Source: an uncultured Flavobacteriaceae bacterium (GTDB taxonomy: Bacteria > Bacteroidota > Bacteroidia > Flavobacteriales > Flavobacteriaceae). From it: a stretch of 64,000 nt of DNA. The stretch covers positions 1-64,000 of the forward strand of contig CALDUF010000029.1 in assembly GCA_937923515.1 (NCBI GenBank), in the 5' to 3' direction. This document shows positions 29,666-40,015 of this stretch, one piece after another. A model generated the notes under the pieces. That model was not told the DNA's origin and did not search any database. It saw nothing but the letters and a program-made list of their open reading frames with translations. The stretch's first letter is position 1, and each line of letters opens with the position of its first letter. The position numbers were made by a program, and so were the translations under genes.

Positions 29666-30883
29666 TTAATAATTTACAACGCCAGCGCTCACAGGAGGCA
29701 CAAGCACATCCAAAAGCAAATCTTTTTCACTACCATTATAGGTTTTTGTAATTGCTATACCATCTCTAGTTAGCCCATTAAAAGCACCTTTATCTACCAA
29801 ATCCCAAATGGCGTATTTAGCTTCACCTTTCAAATTAATTAATCCAAAGTGGTTTTCAGACCCTAATGGATTTCCTGCATCTTTCCACTGCTCATCAAAT
29901 GCTTCAAAATAAAAACAAGACACGTGTTCTTTATTGGTCCACGCTCTCATTAATTGAAAATACCTGCCTGATTTATATTCATCAGCAGCCTTAGAACCAT
30001 TAGCACCGTAATGCTCGTTAGATATTGATGCCCAACCTGTTTCGCCAATATGTACCGGCTTATTAATACCTAAATGCCGCATGTAGTTGGTTACAGCATC
30101 AAACTGTTTTTGAGAAAATAACACAGCCCGCTGCATTGCAGATTCTACTTTTACTGTATCTGGTAATTCTAGTTCCTCTTGAGAAACTAACCAGAAAGCA
30201 GGATTATAGTGAGAGTTATGCATAGGGTAGGTATGCATTGAAATATAATCTACTGCTCTGATTAGGTTATTTAAATCTTCGGTATGGTAAACAGGATCGC
30301 CACCACCCCAAGAGGAAAAATCGTCTGAACTGGTTATCCATAAATTTTTGTCGAGTTCGCCATTACGTTTTAAATCTTGTAAATGGTTTACCCATTTTAA
30401 AATAACATTTGGACGCACATAATAACGTGTTGCCCATTGCACCATAGCTTCGTTACCAACAGCTATAATTTTAATAATATCTGGATATTGTTTTGCTAAA
30501 GCTACAGCTCTAGCTATTTCTCCTGCATTACGCTCACTCTCTACCTCGTGGTTTGGCTCAAACGCTGTCCATGCATTTTTACAATCTATCCAAGCGCCTA
30601 ACATTACATACATTTCAAAATTTGCATCTTCGGCTTTTAATTCAGAAATAGCTTTTAATAAATTAGGAGCCTGTTGTAATTGTACATTATAGGTTCTCAC
30701 AATTTTAACACCCATAGCTGCTAAAATTTTCATATCCTGTTTAAGTTGTGGTATTGTAGGTTGAATATCACGCGTTTTAGCACGATAACCACCGTAAGAG
30801 ATTGCCAAATAATTTGGGTTTCCTAAGATATCGGCAGCTGTTATCTGCTTTTTTGTATGTGCTATGTTGTGAGATATTTTCAT
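29666..30883 (-). CDS. GH17-like glycosidase paralog without signal peptide
   Basis: Long collinear similarity to 28383-29663; IAVGNEAMVQWA and VHIGETGWASISNEHYG; N-terminus MKISHNIAHTKKQITAADILG has no export signal. Confidence 0.75.
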   Translation of the reverse strand: MKISHNIAHTKKQITAADILGNPNYLAISYGGYRAKTRDIQPTIPQLKQDMKILAAMGVKIVRTYNVQLQQAPNLLKAISELKAEDANFEMYVMLGAWIDCKNAWTAFEPNHEVESERNAGEIARAVALAKQYPDIIKIIAVGNEAMVQWATRYYVRPNVILKWVNHLQDLKRNGELDKNLWITSSDDFSSWGGGDPVYHTEDLNNLIRAVDYISMHTYPMHNSHYNPAFWLVSQEELELPDTVKVESAMQRAVLFSQKQFDAVTNYMRHLGINKPVHIGETGWASISNEHYGANGSKAADEYKSGRYFQLMRAWTNKEHVSCFYFEAFDEQWKDAGNPLGSENHFGLINLKGEAKYAIWDLVDKGAFNGLTRDGIAITKTYNGSEKDLLLDVLVPPVSAGVVNY

Positions 30884-30935
30884 TATAAAATGCTACAACT
30901 ATTTTTAATGCTGTGATAAAAATTCTATTCGTATT

Positions 30936-33900
30936 CTAATTTTTTATTGAAACAATTATTGAATGTATTTCGCCTTTTCTTTCAAAAATTGATTTCGATA
31001 TATTGCTGTTTAAGTGCATCGTATTTAGCTTTTCAGTTTTATTAGTATTAAAAATAACATCTACACATGCCTTATCAGATAACTGATAAATAATTGGGGT
31101 TTGGCAATAGGTAAAACACAATGTATTCGCAGCTAATTGAATGTTTTGAGTATCGCCATTTACATTTAAAAATGTAAATGTTGATGGCGTTTTTAAAAAT
31201 TCTTTGGTTTGTAATAAGCTTGGTTTAAAACTTAATTTACCAGCCTCTACAAATACGCCTAACTCCCCAAAACGGCTTAAGATATCTTCTTTAACTTGCC
31301 CTGTCATTCCTGGTTGTTGTGCGCCTTTTGTGGCTGGTGTATGCGAATACGGATCGGTTGAAAAAGCACCGTACAATTCTGGCGATTTATGCACACCAAT
31401 ACCTGCATTTATTTCGTAATAATGATCTAATAATCTGCCAATAATTTCGGGGGGTTCGTTTGTGTTTATAGCTAATAAGCAATTTTCTTGAACTGCCAAT
31501 AATAACTTAGATACCATGTGCCAATAAATAGACCCTAAACCTTCGTAACCGAAAAACGTACCTGATCGCCCTGTAAAGGATTTGTGATCAAAAATGTCTT
31601 CAAATATTTGAAGTAAAACATCAGTTTCGCTTTCAACTAATGCTTGGTAAGATGGGTTTAAATTTAAAAGTGCTTCTTTTAAACTATTGGCGTTATTAAA
31701 ATTGCTATTAAAATGATAACCGCCTTTAATATCTTTCTCAATAATCGCTCGGTTACCATCAGTAACTAATTGTTTTAATAGTGAAGATTTATGTACGCTT
31801 TCAAAAGGAATAGTGTTCTTTTTATCAAACCTTGGTAAATTTTTATTTGGATATAAAATATAACTGTACTGGTCTTCTCTAAACAATGCACTTTCTTTTA
31901 AACCATCTAATAAATGAAGTGCTTGGGTAGGTGAGAGGTATCCTGAACTTAAAGCCGCTACCTGACCTTCTAACATTTCAGACAAATAAGCAATAGACAC
32001 CTCATCATTAGTTTCAACCGTCATTAAATTGTACGCGTGGTACATGTTATCGTTGCGCTTATTCGCATCAATACTATGCTCTAAATATGACTTTGTAACC
32101 TCAATAAAACTTGAGATGTCGTTTAAAAATACTGTAGCTTTTTTACCCGAAAAACCATGGTTGTATATGGTGTTTCTATAATTGCTACTTGCACTTCCTA
32201 AACCATCAAGAACCGTTTTTCTATCCGTATCAGAAACAGCGCCAGATAGTATTTTTGCGTTGGCCTGCAGTGTTTGCTCTACTTGGTTAAAAAAGGTTAC
32301 CATTTCTTCTGAAATTTCAACGGCATCAATTTGAGATTTAGCTACTAATTTTTCAAAGAAATTTAAAAACCTATAGATGTAATACAATGTTACCATAGAC
32401 ACGCCATTGCCAACCAAAGCGTTGTTTGCGTCGTTCCATTCTGGACGCTGCGTATTTAACCAAATACCACCTTCTGGAATAAAATTTGAGATTTTAGACA
32501 GTACTGTTGCTAGTAGTTTTTCAATAAAATTAACTTTATAAATGCTGTTATTTTGGTCTCTTAACAATGCACCATCGGCACCTATTGCATCTCTACGCTC
32601 ATTAATTATGGCATCTAGTTTATGATCAAAATCAATAGTGTCCTTTGGGTTTTTTAGAGTATCTGCATAACTTTTAATTTTATAAGGCACGTTTGCATAC
32701 ACAAATACATTTTGGGTAAAGCGTTTCTCTAAAGTATTAGGGTAGTGGTTCTCTATAATTTCTAGGAATTTCAACAAATAAATAATTTGATGATCGCCCC
32801 AATACCCAATGTAAGACCAAGGGTCGTTTTCTTCAATAACCTCCCAATCAAAACCACTTTTAGTAACACGATATGGGTTGTAGCCTTCAAAAGTTGTAGC
32901 GTTTAAAAACTTATGAATCATCCCTTCTAAAAACTCAGGATAGGATAGTGATAAGGCTTCCCAGTTTTGAAAAATATCACGCCAGTTGCCTTCGTAATCT
33001 AAAATTTTAGAACCATCTATTTCGCTTCTAGTGTTTATAGAAAACTTATTCCAAGGTCTGCTAGGGTCTCCATGCCTTCTGCTAAATTTTAGAGGCAAAT
33101 ACTCAAAACACAAGCGTTTAAAATTAGTGTTATTGCTTGTTGTAGCTAGCGCGTAAATATTCTTTATATCGCATACATCGGGCAACGCATTAAGTATGGT
33201 TTTAGCTTCATGATACGCTTCTTTATTTGCTTTTGAAATGTATGTTATAAAGTCTGCCTTTTCAACAGTGTAGCCATCATCAAAAATACCGCCTCGCATA
33301 ATGTTAAACAGTGTATTTGAAAAATGCCTCATGTTAATTAAAGGATCTTCGCTTAACTGTAAACCATCAGATGCTGTTACTAAATTTATAAGTTGCTCTG
33401 TGCCTTTATCTATATTATCTTGAACAAGACATTTAAGATTACTTCTATTTTTTATGACTTCTGAAATGTGAACAATATCAGAAATAGACTGATTAACATT
33501 GGCTACAAACATCCAATTTTTGGAAGCATTTCCAGATAATTTAATTGTTGAAGACACAAAATAGGCGCCTTTTTCGGCTTTTATATCTACTTCTTCAGTA
33601 ATACCTTCTCCGTTTCTAAAACGGTCTAATTGTAATGAAGAAATAAGGCGGGTAGGGTTTTCTAATCCTGTAGACCAAACAATATTTGCTTTTAATGCTT
33701 CACTTGGTTCTGCTTTATCTACAATTACAGCACTAAGTGCATAAATGCCTAAACCAGCATCTTGCTGTAACTCGCTCTTTTTATATGCATCTACAAGGTT
33801 ACTTCTACTGGTTTGTAAATCTGAAGTTACACCTGCTGGTAATATATTTTGTAAACCATCTAAAACGGACACCTCAACAGTGTCTACTGACGTATTTATT

Positions 33901-34382
33901 AATGTAGATTTTTTTACAAAACCAAATTGATTGCTAGAATTCCATTGGTATCTAAAGGTTAACCCTAAATCTAGATTATGCGCTTCAAATACTACCTTAT
34001 TACCATATCTATTTTTATACAGATTGGTTTGCGTGTTGTAAATACCTATTTGTCGTATAGAAAATGGTTCCCAAAGGTGTGTGCTTCCATTTTTATGAAC
34101 TCTAAAAATGGCTTTACTTCCGGTAGTTTCGGCCATTTCGGTAATTTTATCGTCAGTGTAATATGGAAATAAAGCATACTCTGCATTTTTACGACCCGCT
34201 GTTAAACCACCATTACTAGAAATAAACATCCAGTGGTTAGAATCGCTTACAATACTCATAAAAAACGGACGCATTTTATCGCTATTGGCAATTTTATAAT
34301 ACGTTTCGTTTTCAAAAGTGATTAACTCTCCTTTTATCTCTTTAGTTTCGTTTGAAACGTGCTGTTCTTGAGTAATAATCAT
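30936..34382 (-). CDS. Candidate GH149/GH94-like beta-1,3-oligoglucan phosphorylase
   Basis: 1148 aa, no signal peptide; EGNWRDIFQNWEALSLSYPEFLEGMI, WSYIGYWGDHQIIYLLKFLE and RPEWNDANNALVGNG (GH94-like catalytic-Asp context); located in a beta-glucan PUL. Confidence 0.6.
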   Translation of the reverse strand: MIITQEQHVSNETKEIKGELITFENETYYKIANSDKMRPFFMSIVSDSNHWMFISSNGGLTAGRKNAEYALFPYYTDDKITEMAETTGSKAIFRVHKNGSTHLWEPFSIRQIGIYNTQTNLYKNRYGNKVVFEAHNLDLGLTFRYQWNSSNQFGFVKKSTLINTSVDTVEVSVLDGLQNILPAGVTSDLQTSRSNLVDAYKKSELQQDAGLGIYALSAVIVDKAEPSEALKANIVWSTGLENPTRLISSLQLDRFRNGEGITEEVDIKAEKGAYFVSSTIKLSGNASKNWMFVANVNQSISDIVHISEVIKNRSNLKCLVQDNIDKGTEQLINLVTASDGLQLSEDPLINMRHFSNTLFNIMRGGIFDDGYTVEKADFITYISKANKEAYHEAKTILNALPDVCDIKNIYALATTSNNTNFKRLCFEYLPLKFSRRHGDPSRPWNKFSINTRSEIDGSKILDYEGNWRDIFQNWEALSLSYPEFLEGMIHKFLNATTFEGYNPYRVTKSGFDWEVIEENDPWSYIGYWGDHQIIYLLKFLEIIENHYPNTLEKRFTQNVFVYANVPYKIKSYADTLKNPKDTIDFDHKLDAIINERRDAIGADGALLRDQNNSIYKVNFIEKLLATVLSKISNFIPEGGIWLNTQRPEWNDANNALVGNGVSMVTLYYIYRFLNFFEKLVAKSQIDAVEISEEMVTFFNQVEQTLQANAKILSGAVSDTDRKTVLDGLGSASSNYRNTIYNHGFSGKKATVFLNDISSFIEVTKSYLEHSIDANKRNDNMYHAYNLMTVETNDEVSIAYLSEMLEGQVAALSSGYLSPTQALHLLDGLKESALFREDQYSYILYPNKNLPRFDKKNTIPFESVHKSSLLKQLVTDGNRAIIEKDIKGGYHFNSNFNNANSLKEALLNLNPSYQALVESETDVLLQIFEDIFDHKSFTGRSGTFFGYEGLGSIYWHMVSKLLLAVQENCLLAINTNEPPEIIGRLLDHYYEINAGIGVHKSPELYGAFSTDPYSHTPATKGAQQPGMTGQVKEDILSRFGELGVFVEAGKLSFKPSLLQTKEFLKTPSTFTFLNVNGDTQNIQLAANTLCFTYCQTPIIYQLSDKACVDVIFNTNKTEKLNTMHLNSNISKSIFERKGEIHSIIVSIKN

Positions 34383-34463
34383 AGTTCGGTAATAAAATCT
34401 ATATAAAAATTTAAAGGATGAATGTCTTAGTTTTAAAAGATGAATCCTTTAATTATGTTTCAT

Positions 34464-35333
34464 TTAATCTGCGGCGTAAACTCTAACATAGTCTACTTCC
34501 ATAGTTTGCGGATAGGGAATATTTGGGTCTGCGTTACCCACAAAACTTCCTCCAACAGCTACGTTTAAAAGAATGAAGAACTCACGGTCGTTAAATACCC
34601 AGTTTGCCCTGTTAATACCTTCTTCTTCTAAATCGTCAGGCGTAATTTGATTGTACAGTACATCATCTACATAATAATTGATGTAGTCTGGACCCCATTC
34701 TACTCCAAAAACATGAAAATCGGTATCAAATCGATCATTCATCAACTCGTACTGTTTTGTAATTGAATTTCCTCCAGAATATCCAGGACCGTGTACACTA
34801 CCATGAGTAATAGTAGGCTCTTGCCCTCTATATTCCATAATATCTATTTCGCCAATATTTGGCCATATTTCAAGACCATTGTTATCGTCTCCTAACATCC
34901 AAAATGCAGGCCATATCCCTTGTCCCCAAGGTAACTTGATACGCGCCTCAAAACGTCCAAATTTTTGTTGAAAACCGCCTCTTGTTAGAATTCTACCAGA
35001 GGTATAACTAGAACCCTCAAAAGTTTCTAAACGCGCACTTATTTTTAATACACCGTCTTCAACAGTTACGTTTTCAGGTCTGTCTGTATAGTACTGTTGC
35101 TCATTATTACCCCATCCTGGAATGCCTTGCGCTGAACCATCACCAATATCAAAAGACCATAAACTGGTGTTTAACGCTGTACCATCAAACTCTTCAGATA
35201 GTGTAAGTGTGTTAAAATTTGTAACCGTTTGTGCTTCGTCTGGATCACAACCTGTAATTATGCATAACAGGCCTATATAAAATGCTTTATATAAGATGAA
35301 TGCTTTATTTATATTGAAAATTTTATGTGTCAT
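34464..35333 (-). CDS. GH16 family laminarinase-like lipoprotein
   Basis: LSEEFDGTALNTSLWSFDIGDG, GEIDIMEYRGQEP active site; lipobox CIITGCDPD. Confidence 0.95.
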   Translation of the reverse strand: MTHKIFNINKAFILYKAFYIGLLCIITGCDPDEAQTVTNFNTLTLSEEFDGTALNTSLWSFDIGDGSAQGIPGWGNNEQQYYTDRPENVTVEDGVLKISARLETFEGSSYTSGRILTRGGFQQKFGRFEARIKLPWGQGIWPAFWMLGDDNNGLEIWPNIGEIDIMEYRGQEPTITHGSVHGPGYSGGNSITKQYELMNDRFDTDFHVFGVEWGPDYINYYVDDVLYNQITPDDLEEEGINRANWVFNDREFFILLNVAVGGSFVGNADPNIPYPQTMEVDYVRVYAAD

Positions 35334-35351
35334 TATACGTGCCGTTTTTTA

Positions 35352-36785
35352 TTAATTTTCTGAGTAGAAATAAATGTTATCTAGAGATACATTAGCTAGT
35401 GTGCCTGATGAAAATATGATAGCGCCTAAGGCATCTTTAGTATTAAGACCAGCAAAACTTGATAACGGAATATCAAATTCTACCCACTCATTACTTGCTA
35501 AATCGTTACCCGAAACATTAAAGCCTCCTGCTGTTTGACTTCCCGTAGCAAAATTGTTAAATACTTCTATTCTAAAAGTATCTGATGGATTTACCTGTTG
35601 GTTTACTCTAATATCGATATGCAGGTGTGTCATTTCACTAGCATCAATAGGTTGTATGCCACTACCTTCTCTACCGTAAAATTCTATTGCTACAAAATTT
35701 AGCAGGGTATAATCTATAATATTATTGCCATTTTCGTTTACAGCACCACCAAGTGTAGTTTGGCCATCTGGTGTGTAAAACCCGTTAAAATTATCTACTG
35801 GTACGTTGGCAAAAATGTCGCTGAAAATTGAAATAACGTTGAGGTTAACCGCTTGAACAATTAAAGAACCAGCCGCTTGAACACCTGCTACAGAAGCAGT
35901 AATTACGGCTGTATTATCAATCTCGCCGGTGTCTGGATCTATTTCTCCCGAGCCTTCTACAGTTACCAAACCTTGATTGGTTACTGATGCTACGAATGGA
36001 TTTGAGGTTTCAAAATCAAAATACGCAGGCGTTGCAGTAACCGTTACATCTTGTCCATTTGCTAAATTAAAGGTTTGTGTTAATCCAATAATAGATACAG
36101 AACTATCCACATTTGTTTGCGCAGTTTGATCTAGCCCACCTAAAATTGCTGGCCTTGGTTGCCCAAGTGTTCCTAAATTTTCAAATCTTAACTCATCAAT
36201 CCAAAAGGTATAACCCACACCATTTGTACTTTCTGTTCCTGCAGAAAAAAGAAACATCCCCTTTTCTTGTGTTAATTTTGAAGGGTCTGGAATAGGTATA
36301 ATATACTTTCTCCATTTGGTAGAAAGTTCTATATTATTTAACGAAACAGCGTATGTATTATCAATAAAATCTGTACCAAAACCTACTGTACCAACAACTG
36401 CTGTTGTGGAGCCCTTAGCCCAAAATGTTAAAGCATCATAGCTTGTTAAGTCTCTACCATCGCCTCTATCTCTAAATATGCCACCTATAAAACCTCCATC
36501 TGGATCTGTAGGTGTAGGTACATCAATTCGTATGGAAGAATTGCCCTCGAACGCTACATTATCGTCTGTTCCAAAACCTTCAGTATTGGCTCCAAAAGCT
36601 GGGTCGAAGGATTCGAAAAACTGATCTGTAAGTCCTACTGGGGCATCCGTAAAGATATCTGGATTGTTTGGAAACGTAGCAAATTCTATATCATCAGAAA
36701 AGCCTCTTTCGCAACTTATCATACCAACACATAGTAACCCTAAAACAGGATATAGTACGTGGTATTTAAAATTTAATTTTTTCAT
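35352..36785 (-). CDS. Surface glycan-binding-type lipoprotein with Ig-like domain
   Basis: Lipobox VGMISCERG; Big_2-like stretch and C-terminal VISIFSDIFANVPVDNFNG...MTHLHIDIRV related to a domain in 18337-19776. Confidence 0.65.
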   Translation of the reverse strand: MKKLNFKYHVLYPVLGLLCVGMISCERGFSDDIEFATFPNNPDIFTDAPVGLTDQFFESFDPAFGANTEGFGTDDNVAFEGNSSIRIDVPTPTDPDGGFIGGIFRDRGDGRDLTSYDALTFWAKGSTTAVVGTVGFGTDFIDNTYAVSLNNIELSTKWRKYIIPIPDPSKLTQEKGMFLFSAGTESTNGVGYTFWIDELRFENLGTLGQPRPAILGGLDQTAQTNVDSSVSIIGLTQTFNLANGQDVTVTATPAYFDFETSNPFVASVTNQGLVTVEGSGEIDPDTGEIDNTAVITASVAGVQAAGSLIVQAVNLNVISIFSDIFANVPVDNFNGFYTPDGQTTLGGAVNENGNNIIDYTLLNFVAIEFYGREGSGIQPIDASEMTHLHIDIRVNQQVNPSDTFRIEVFNNFATGSQTAGGFNVSGNDLASNEWVEFDIPLSSFAGLNTKDALGAIIFSSGTLANVSLDNIYFYSEN

Positions 36786-36798
36786 AATTACAATGCTT

Positions 36799-39700
36799 TT
36801 ATTTTCCTATGTTAATGTGGATGTATGTTCTTATTTCCCATTCTGATCCGTTAGGGAACCCTACAGGACTAATTGTTGGTTCTGTAGCAAATTCAGGCGT
36901 TTGGTTTGGTGCGTAACGAGGTGAATTTTGGTCTAAAGAACGCCACATCCCTCTAATACCTATTTGTGTGTTTGGTAAAATAAACCAATCTGGTTTTCCT
37001 AAGGTTGTAGATACATCTAGCATTAGCTGTAATGGAAATGTTAAGTTAAAATCACGATGATAATCAAAAGGGCCCCAATCGTTCACTTTAATATGAGACA
37101 TTAGCTTAAGCTTGTTGTACAACATTCTTATATCGCCACCAAAGCGTGTAATCGTTCTATCAGAATCACCATTTGCTTGTCCGTTTCCGTAGTAAAAATT
37201 ACCAATAATGCCTAAGTCTGGATTTAGCTTAGAAACTATACGTGTATGTGCTTCCCATAAATCTTGTGCTGGAGCAGATTCTCCAAAAGCAAAAAACTGA
37301 CGATTCGCTAAAAACCCAATATGCGCATCTTGCGTTGTTGGTAAATGCCTGTACACAAACCCTGCACTCATTGCAAATTTTGCGTCTTCGGCTCTATCAT
37401 TATCCCACTCGTACATCCACGATCCTGGAGTAGGGTCGTAAGTAAATAGTATTTCACCCGCTGTAGCTTCTCTATTGCCACCTCTTACGGCAAACGGATC
37501 GTCAATAACGTTTCTTAAACGCCCAGGTCCTGGAACACCATTTGGCATAGGATCTACCAAAGGTTTTTGATACATAAAATTAGGAGCAATTTGTAAATCT
37601 CCAGCTAATAGCGTTAATCCAGTTAAAAAATTAGTCATGTTTCCACTACCGGAATCTCTAAGTTTCCAGCCTGTAAAAGTTCTTGTTTGATCTGCGCCAC
37701 CATTGGCAACTAAGCCCATGTAAGACCCTTGTGCGTACCAATTAAATCGTCCTTTTTGATAGGTGATTTTGGCTTTAGCACCCCAATTATCCTTACTGTT
37801 TATTTTATCTACCAAAACAATATCGGTATTGTCATCATAGATTTGAAAAGAACTGCCGTTTAACGGATTTCCACCCCAAATACCTCCTAAAGTAAGACCG
37901 AAATTTCCAAAATCTCTTTCTAAAGCTAATGTTGCTCTTTCGGTTGGCCATGGCGGTATAACACCACTACGTAACTGATTTTGGTCTAGAACACGTCGCC
38001 CCGTGTTATCAAACTCCAAATCTGTATTAAGATCGCGATGGTAAATACCTGTAACATCCCATTTAAATATATTCTTAGAATATTTGAATAACATGGTTGG
38101 GTTTGCTCCCCACCATAATTGCGGCCCAAATGCAGCTTTTAAACCTTCTAAATCGCCTTTAGCATCGATTTCCATTCCTAAAATTTCACCGTTGTAGATG
38201 TCTAAATTAGGCCCATAATTAGCTTCTGGATATAGATTAAAAATATCACCTTCGTATGCCCAATGGTAATGCCCTGTTCTGTAGAATCCTCTAACATCTG
38301 CAGCTTTACCTTTCCATTCAAATTCAGCATTATAAACACGCACACGATTATTATCGGTAATAACCACTTCTTCGCCTTCGCCATTAAGTACCGTCATGCG
38401 GCGGCCTACGTTTTCATAAAAGATTTCGTTAATAGGATTTTCGGCTACATTGCCTAGAATATTGAAATTTACGTTAGCACTCATATTTGGTGCGGGGTTA
38501 GCACCTACACCTACAAAATAAGATTGCATGTGATCGAAACCAAGTTGGTTTGGAAACGTTTGCGTATCGTTAGGGTCTGCGTTATCAGGCGTTGTAATTA
38601 AACTGCCTCCCGTATTAAAGGTTGTAAATTCTGCTCTTAATTGGCTAAGGTGAATTTTCTCGTTACCACCTAAGGCCGCTTTATCACCTCTAGCTCTCAA
38701 CACAGCATCCATAAGGTTTACGTTTTTAAAATAATTGTTTAAAAACGCTGTATCCATACCATCGGCGTAAACATCTAAATTATGTACTTCTTTAAGCGCA
38801 TAATATGCTGCACGAGGGTATAGTGTATATAAACCTCTTGCATTTGTTGGCCCTTTTGCACAAACACCAAACCACTCTTCATTCATATTATTTTGACCTG
38901 GTTTATGATCTAAATAATAGCCACCATTTTCCCAAGATGCGTTATTATCGTGTACCTCTAAATTTTTAGTTTGACCAAACTTCCACCAGCCATCACTAAA
39001 CTGAAACGTAAAACCACCTATAGCGTTATCATTACCATCTAAACCTGCAACATTGCTATAAATATCTTTCCAGTTATTTACCATATAAAATGCTTGTGAT
39101 TTTTGGTCTTCTTGATTTTCAATAGCATTAAAAGCATCGGCACCAAACTCTGTAAATAATACAGGTTTATTAAGCTTTTCTTTTACGGTATCGAATAAAT
39201 CTGTAAAGTTTACCCCGCGGTATGCATTTACGCCGTAAATATCTACGTCTTTACACTCTTCGGCTATTATATCAATAAATAATACATCACCATTACAAAT
39301 AGCTACTGGGTGCGAACCATCAATAGCTTTCATTTGTGCAGCAGCATCATTCATTAACTTATACATTGGTCTACCTCGCTTTTCTCCAACTTCTCTTTTC
39401 TTATCTTCTTCATCGGGAAAGTCTTCAGTTTCTGCACCGGCCCAAAACAGGCCGTAATTATTTTCATTTCCTAATAAATAAAGTAATAGTCCTGGTGTGT
39501 TTTTATATTCTTTGGCTAGTGCGGTAGCTTCAGCCAATAATAACTCTTGTGTAGATTTTCCTCTGTAATCTGTTACAGCTACCCAAGCACCGTCTATGGT
39601 TAGTCCATACCTACCAAAAGAGTGATTAAGCATGGTGTAGATACCATAATTTTCATAGATGTATTGAATCCATTTTGGCTGAACACCAGTATACATTCTT

Positions 39701-39966
39701 ACCGCGTTTACGCCCATATTTTGGAGTAAACCCATTTCAGCATCTAGCGCAGCTCTGATAATATCATCAGACTGATTCCATAAACTGTATGAATAATTAG
39801 TACCAATAGGAAAATAATCCCAATTCATACCATTCACAATGAAATCTTCGCCATTAACGACTAATTTCATGCCCTCTTCGTTATTTACAACACTTACTTT
39901 TTGCTCTTGCGCATAAAAGGAGGTAGTGAATGAGAAAAAGAGTAATACTAAAACAATGTTCTTCAT
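36799..39966 (-). CDS. TIM-barrel (GH2/clan A-like) glycosidase fused to C-terminal putative outer-membrane beta-barrel
   Basis: Signal peptide; GMNWDYFPIGTNYSYSLW, LLGNENNYGLFW and PVLFTEFGADAFN (two candidate catalytic Glu); residues ~430-1055 show alternating aromatic-rich strands ending WEIRTYIHINIGK. Confidence 0.75.
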   Translation of the reverse strand: MKNIVLVLLFFSFTTSFYAQEQKVSVVNNEEGMKLVVNGEDFIVNGMNWDYFPIGTNYSYSLWNQSDDIIRAALDAEMGLLQNMGVNAVRMYTGVQPKWIQYIYENYGIYTMLNHSFGRYGLTIDGAWVAVTDYRGKSTQELLLAEATALAKEYKNTPGLLLYLLGNENNYGLFWAGAETEDFPDEEDKKREVGEKRGRPMYKLMNDAAAQMKAIDGSHPVAICNGDVLFIDIIAEECKDVDIYGVNAYRGVNFTDLFDTVKEKLNKPVLFTEFGADAFNAIENQEDQKSQAFYMVNNWKDIYSNVAGLDGNDNAIGGFTFQFSDGWWKFGQTKNLEVHDNNASWENGGYYLDHKPGQNNMNEEWFGVCAKGPTNARGLYTLYPRAAYYALKEVHNLDVYADGMDTAFLNNYFKNVNLMDAVLRARGDKAALGGNEKIHLSQLRAEFTTFNTGGSLITTPDNADPNDTQTFPNQLGFDHMQSYFVGVGANPAPNMSANVNFNILGNVAENPINEIFYENVGRRMTVLNGEGEEVVITDNNRVRVYNAEFEWKGKAADVRGFYRTGHYHWAYEGDIFNLYPEANYGPNLDIYNGEILGMEIDAKGDLEGLKAAFGPQLWWGANPTMLFKYSKNIFKWDVTGIYHRDLNTDLEFDNTGRRVLDQNQLRSGVIPPWPTERATLALERDFGNFGLTLGGIWGGNPLNGSSFQIYDDNTDIVLVDKINSKDNWGAKAKITYQKGRFNWYAQGSYMGLVANGGADQTRTFTGWKLRDSGSGNMTNFLTGLTLLAGDLQIAPNFMYQKPLVDPMPNGVPGPGRLRNVIDDPFAVRGGNREATAGEILFTYDPTPGSWMYEWDNDRAEDAKFAMSAGFVYRHLPTTQDAHIGFLANRQFFAFGESAPAQDLWEAHTRIVSKLNPDLGIIGNFYYGNGQANGDSDRTITRFGGDIRMLYNKLKLMSHIKVNDWGPFDYHRDFNLTFPLQLMLDVSTTLGKPDWFILPNTQIGIRGMWRSLDQNSPRYAPNQTPEFATEPTISPVGFPNGSEWEIRTYIHINIGK

Positions 39967-40015
39967 AATCTTGTATAGTTAAATTATTGCCGAATGACGA
40001 CTTAGATATTTAAGA

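Noticed and set aside
34395-34455. AAAGGAT...ATCCTTT inverted repeat between GH16 and the phosphorylase candidate
   Set aside because: Only 7-bp arms with a loop over 20 nt in AT-rich DNA; too weak to call as terminator or regulatory element without transcript data.
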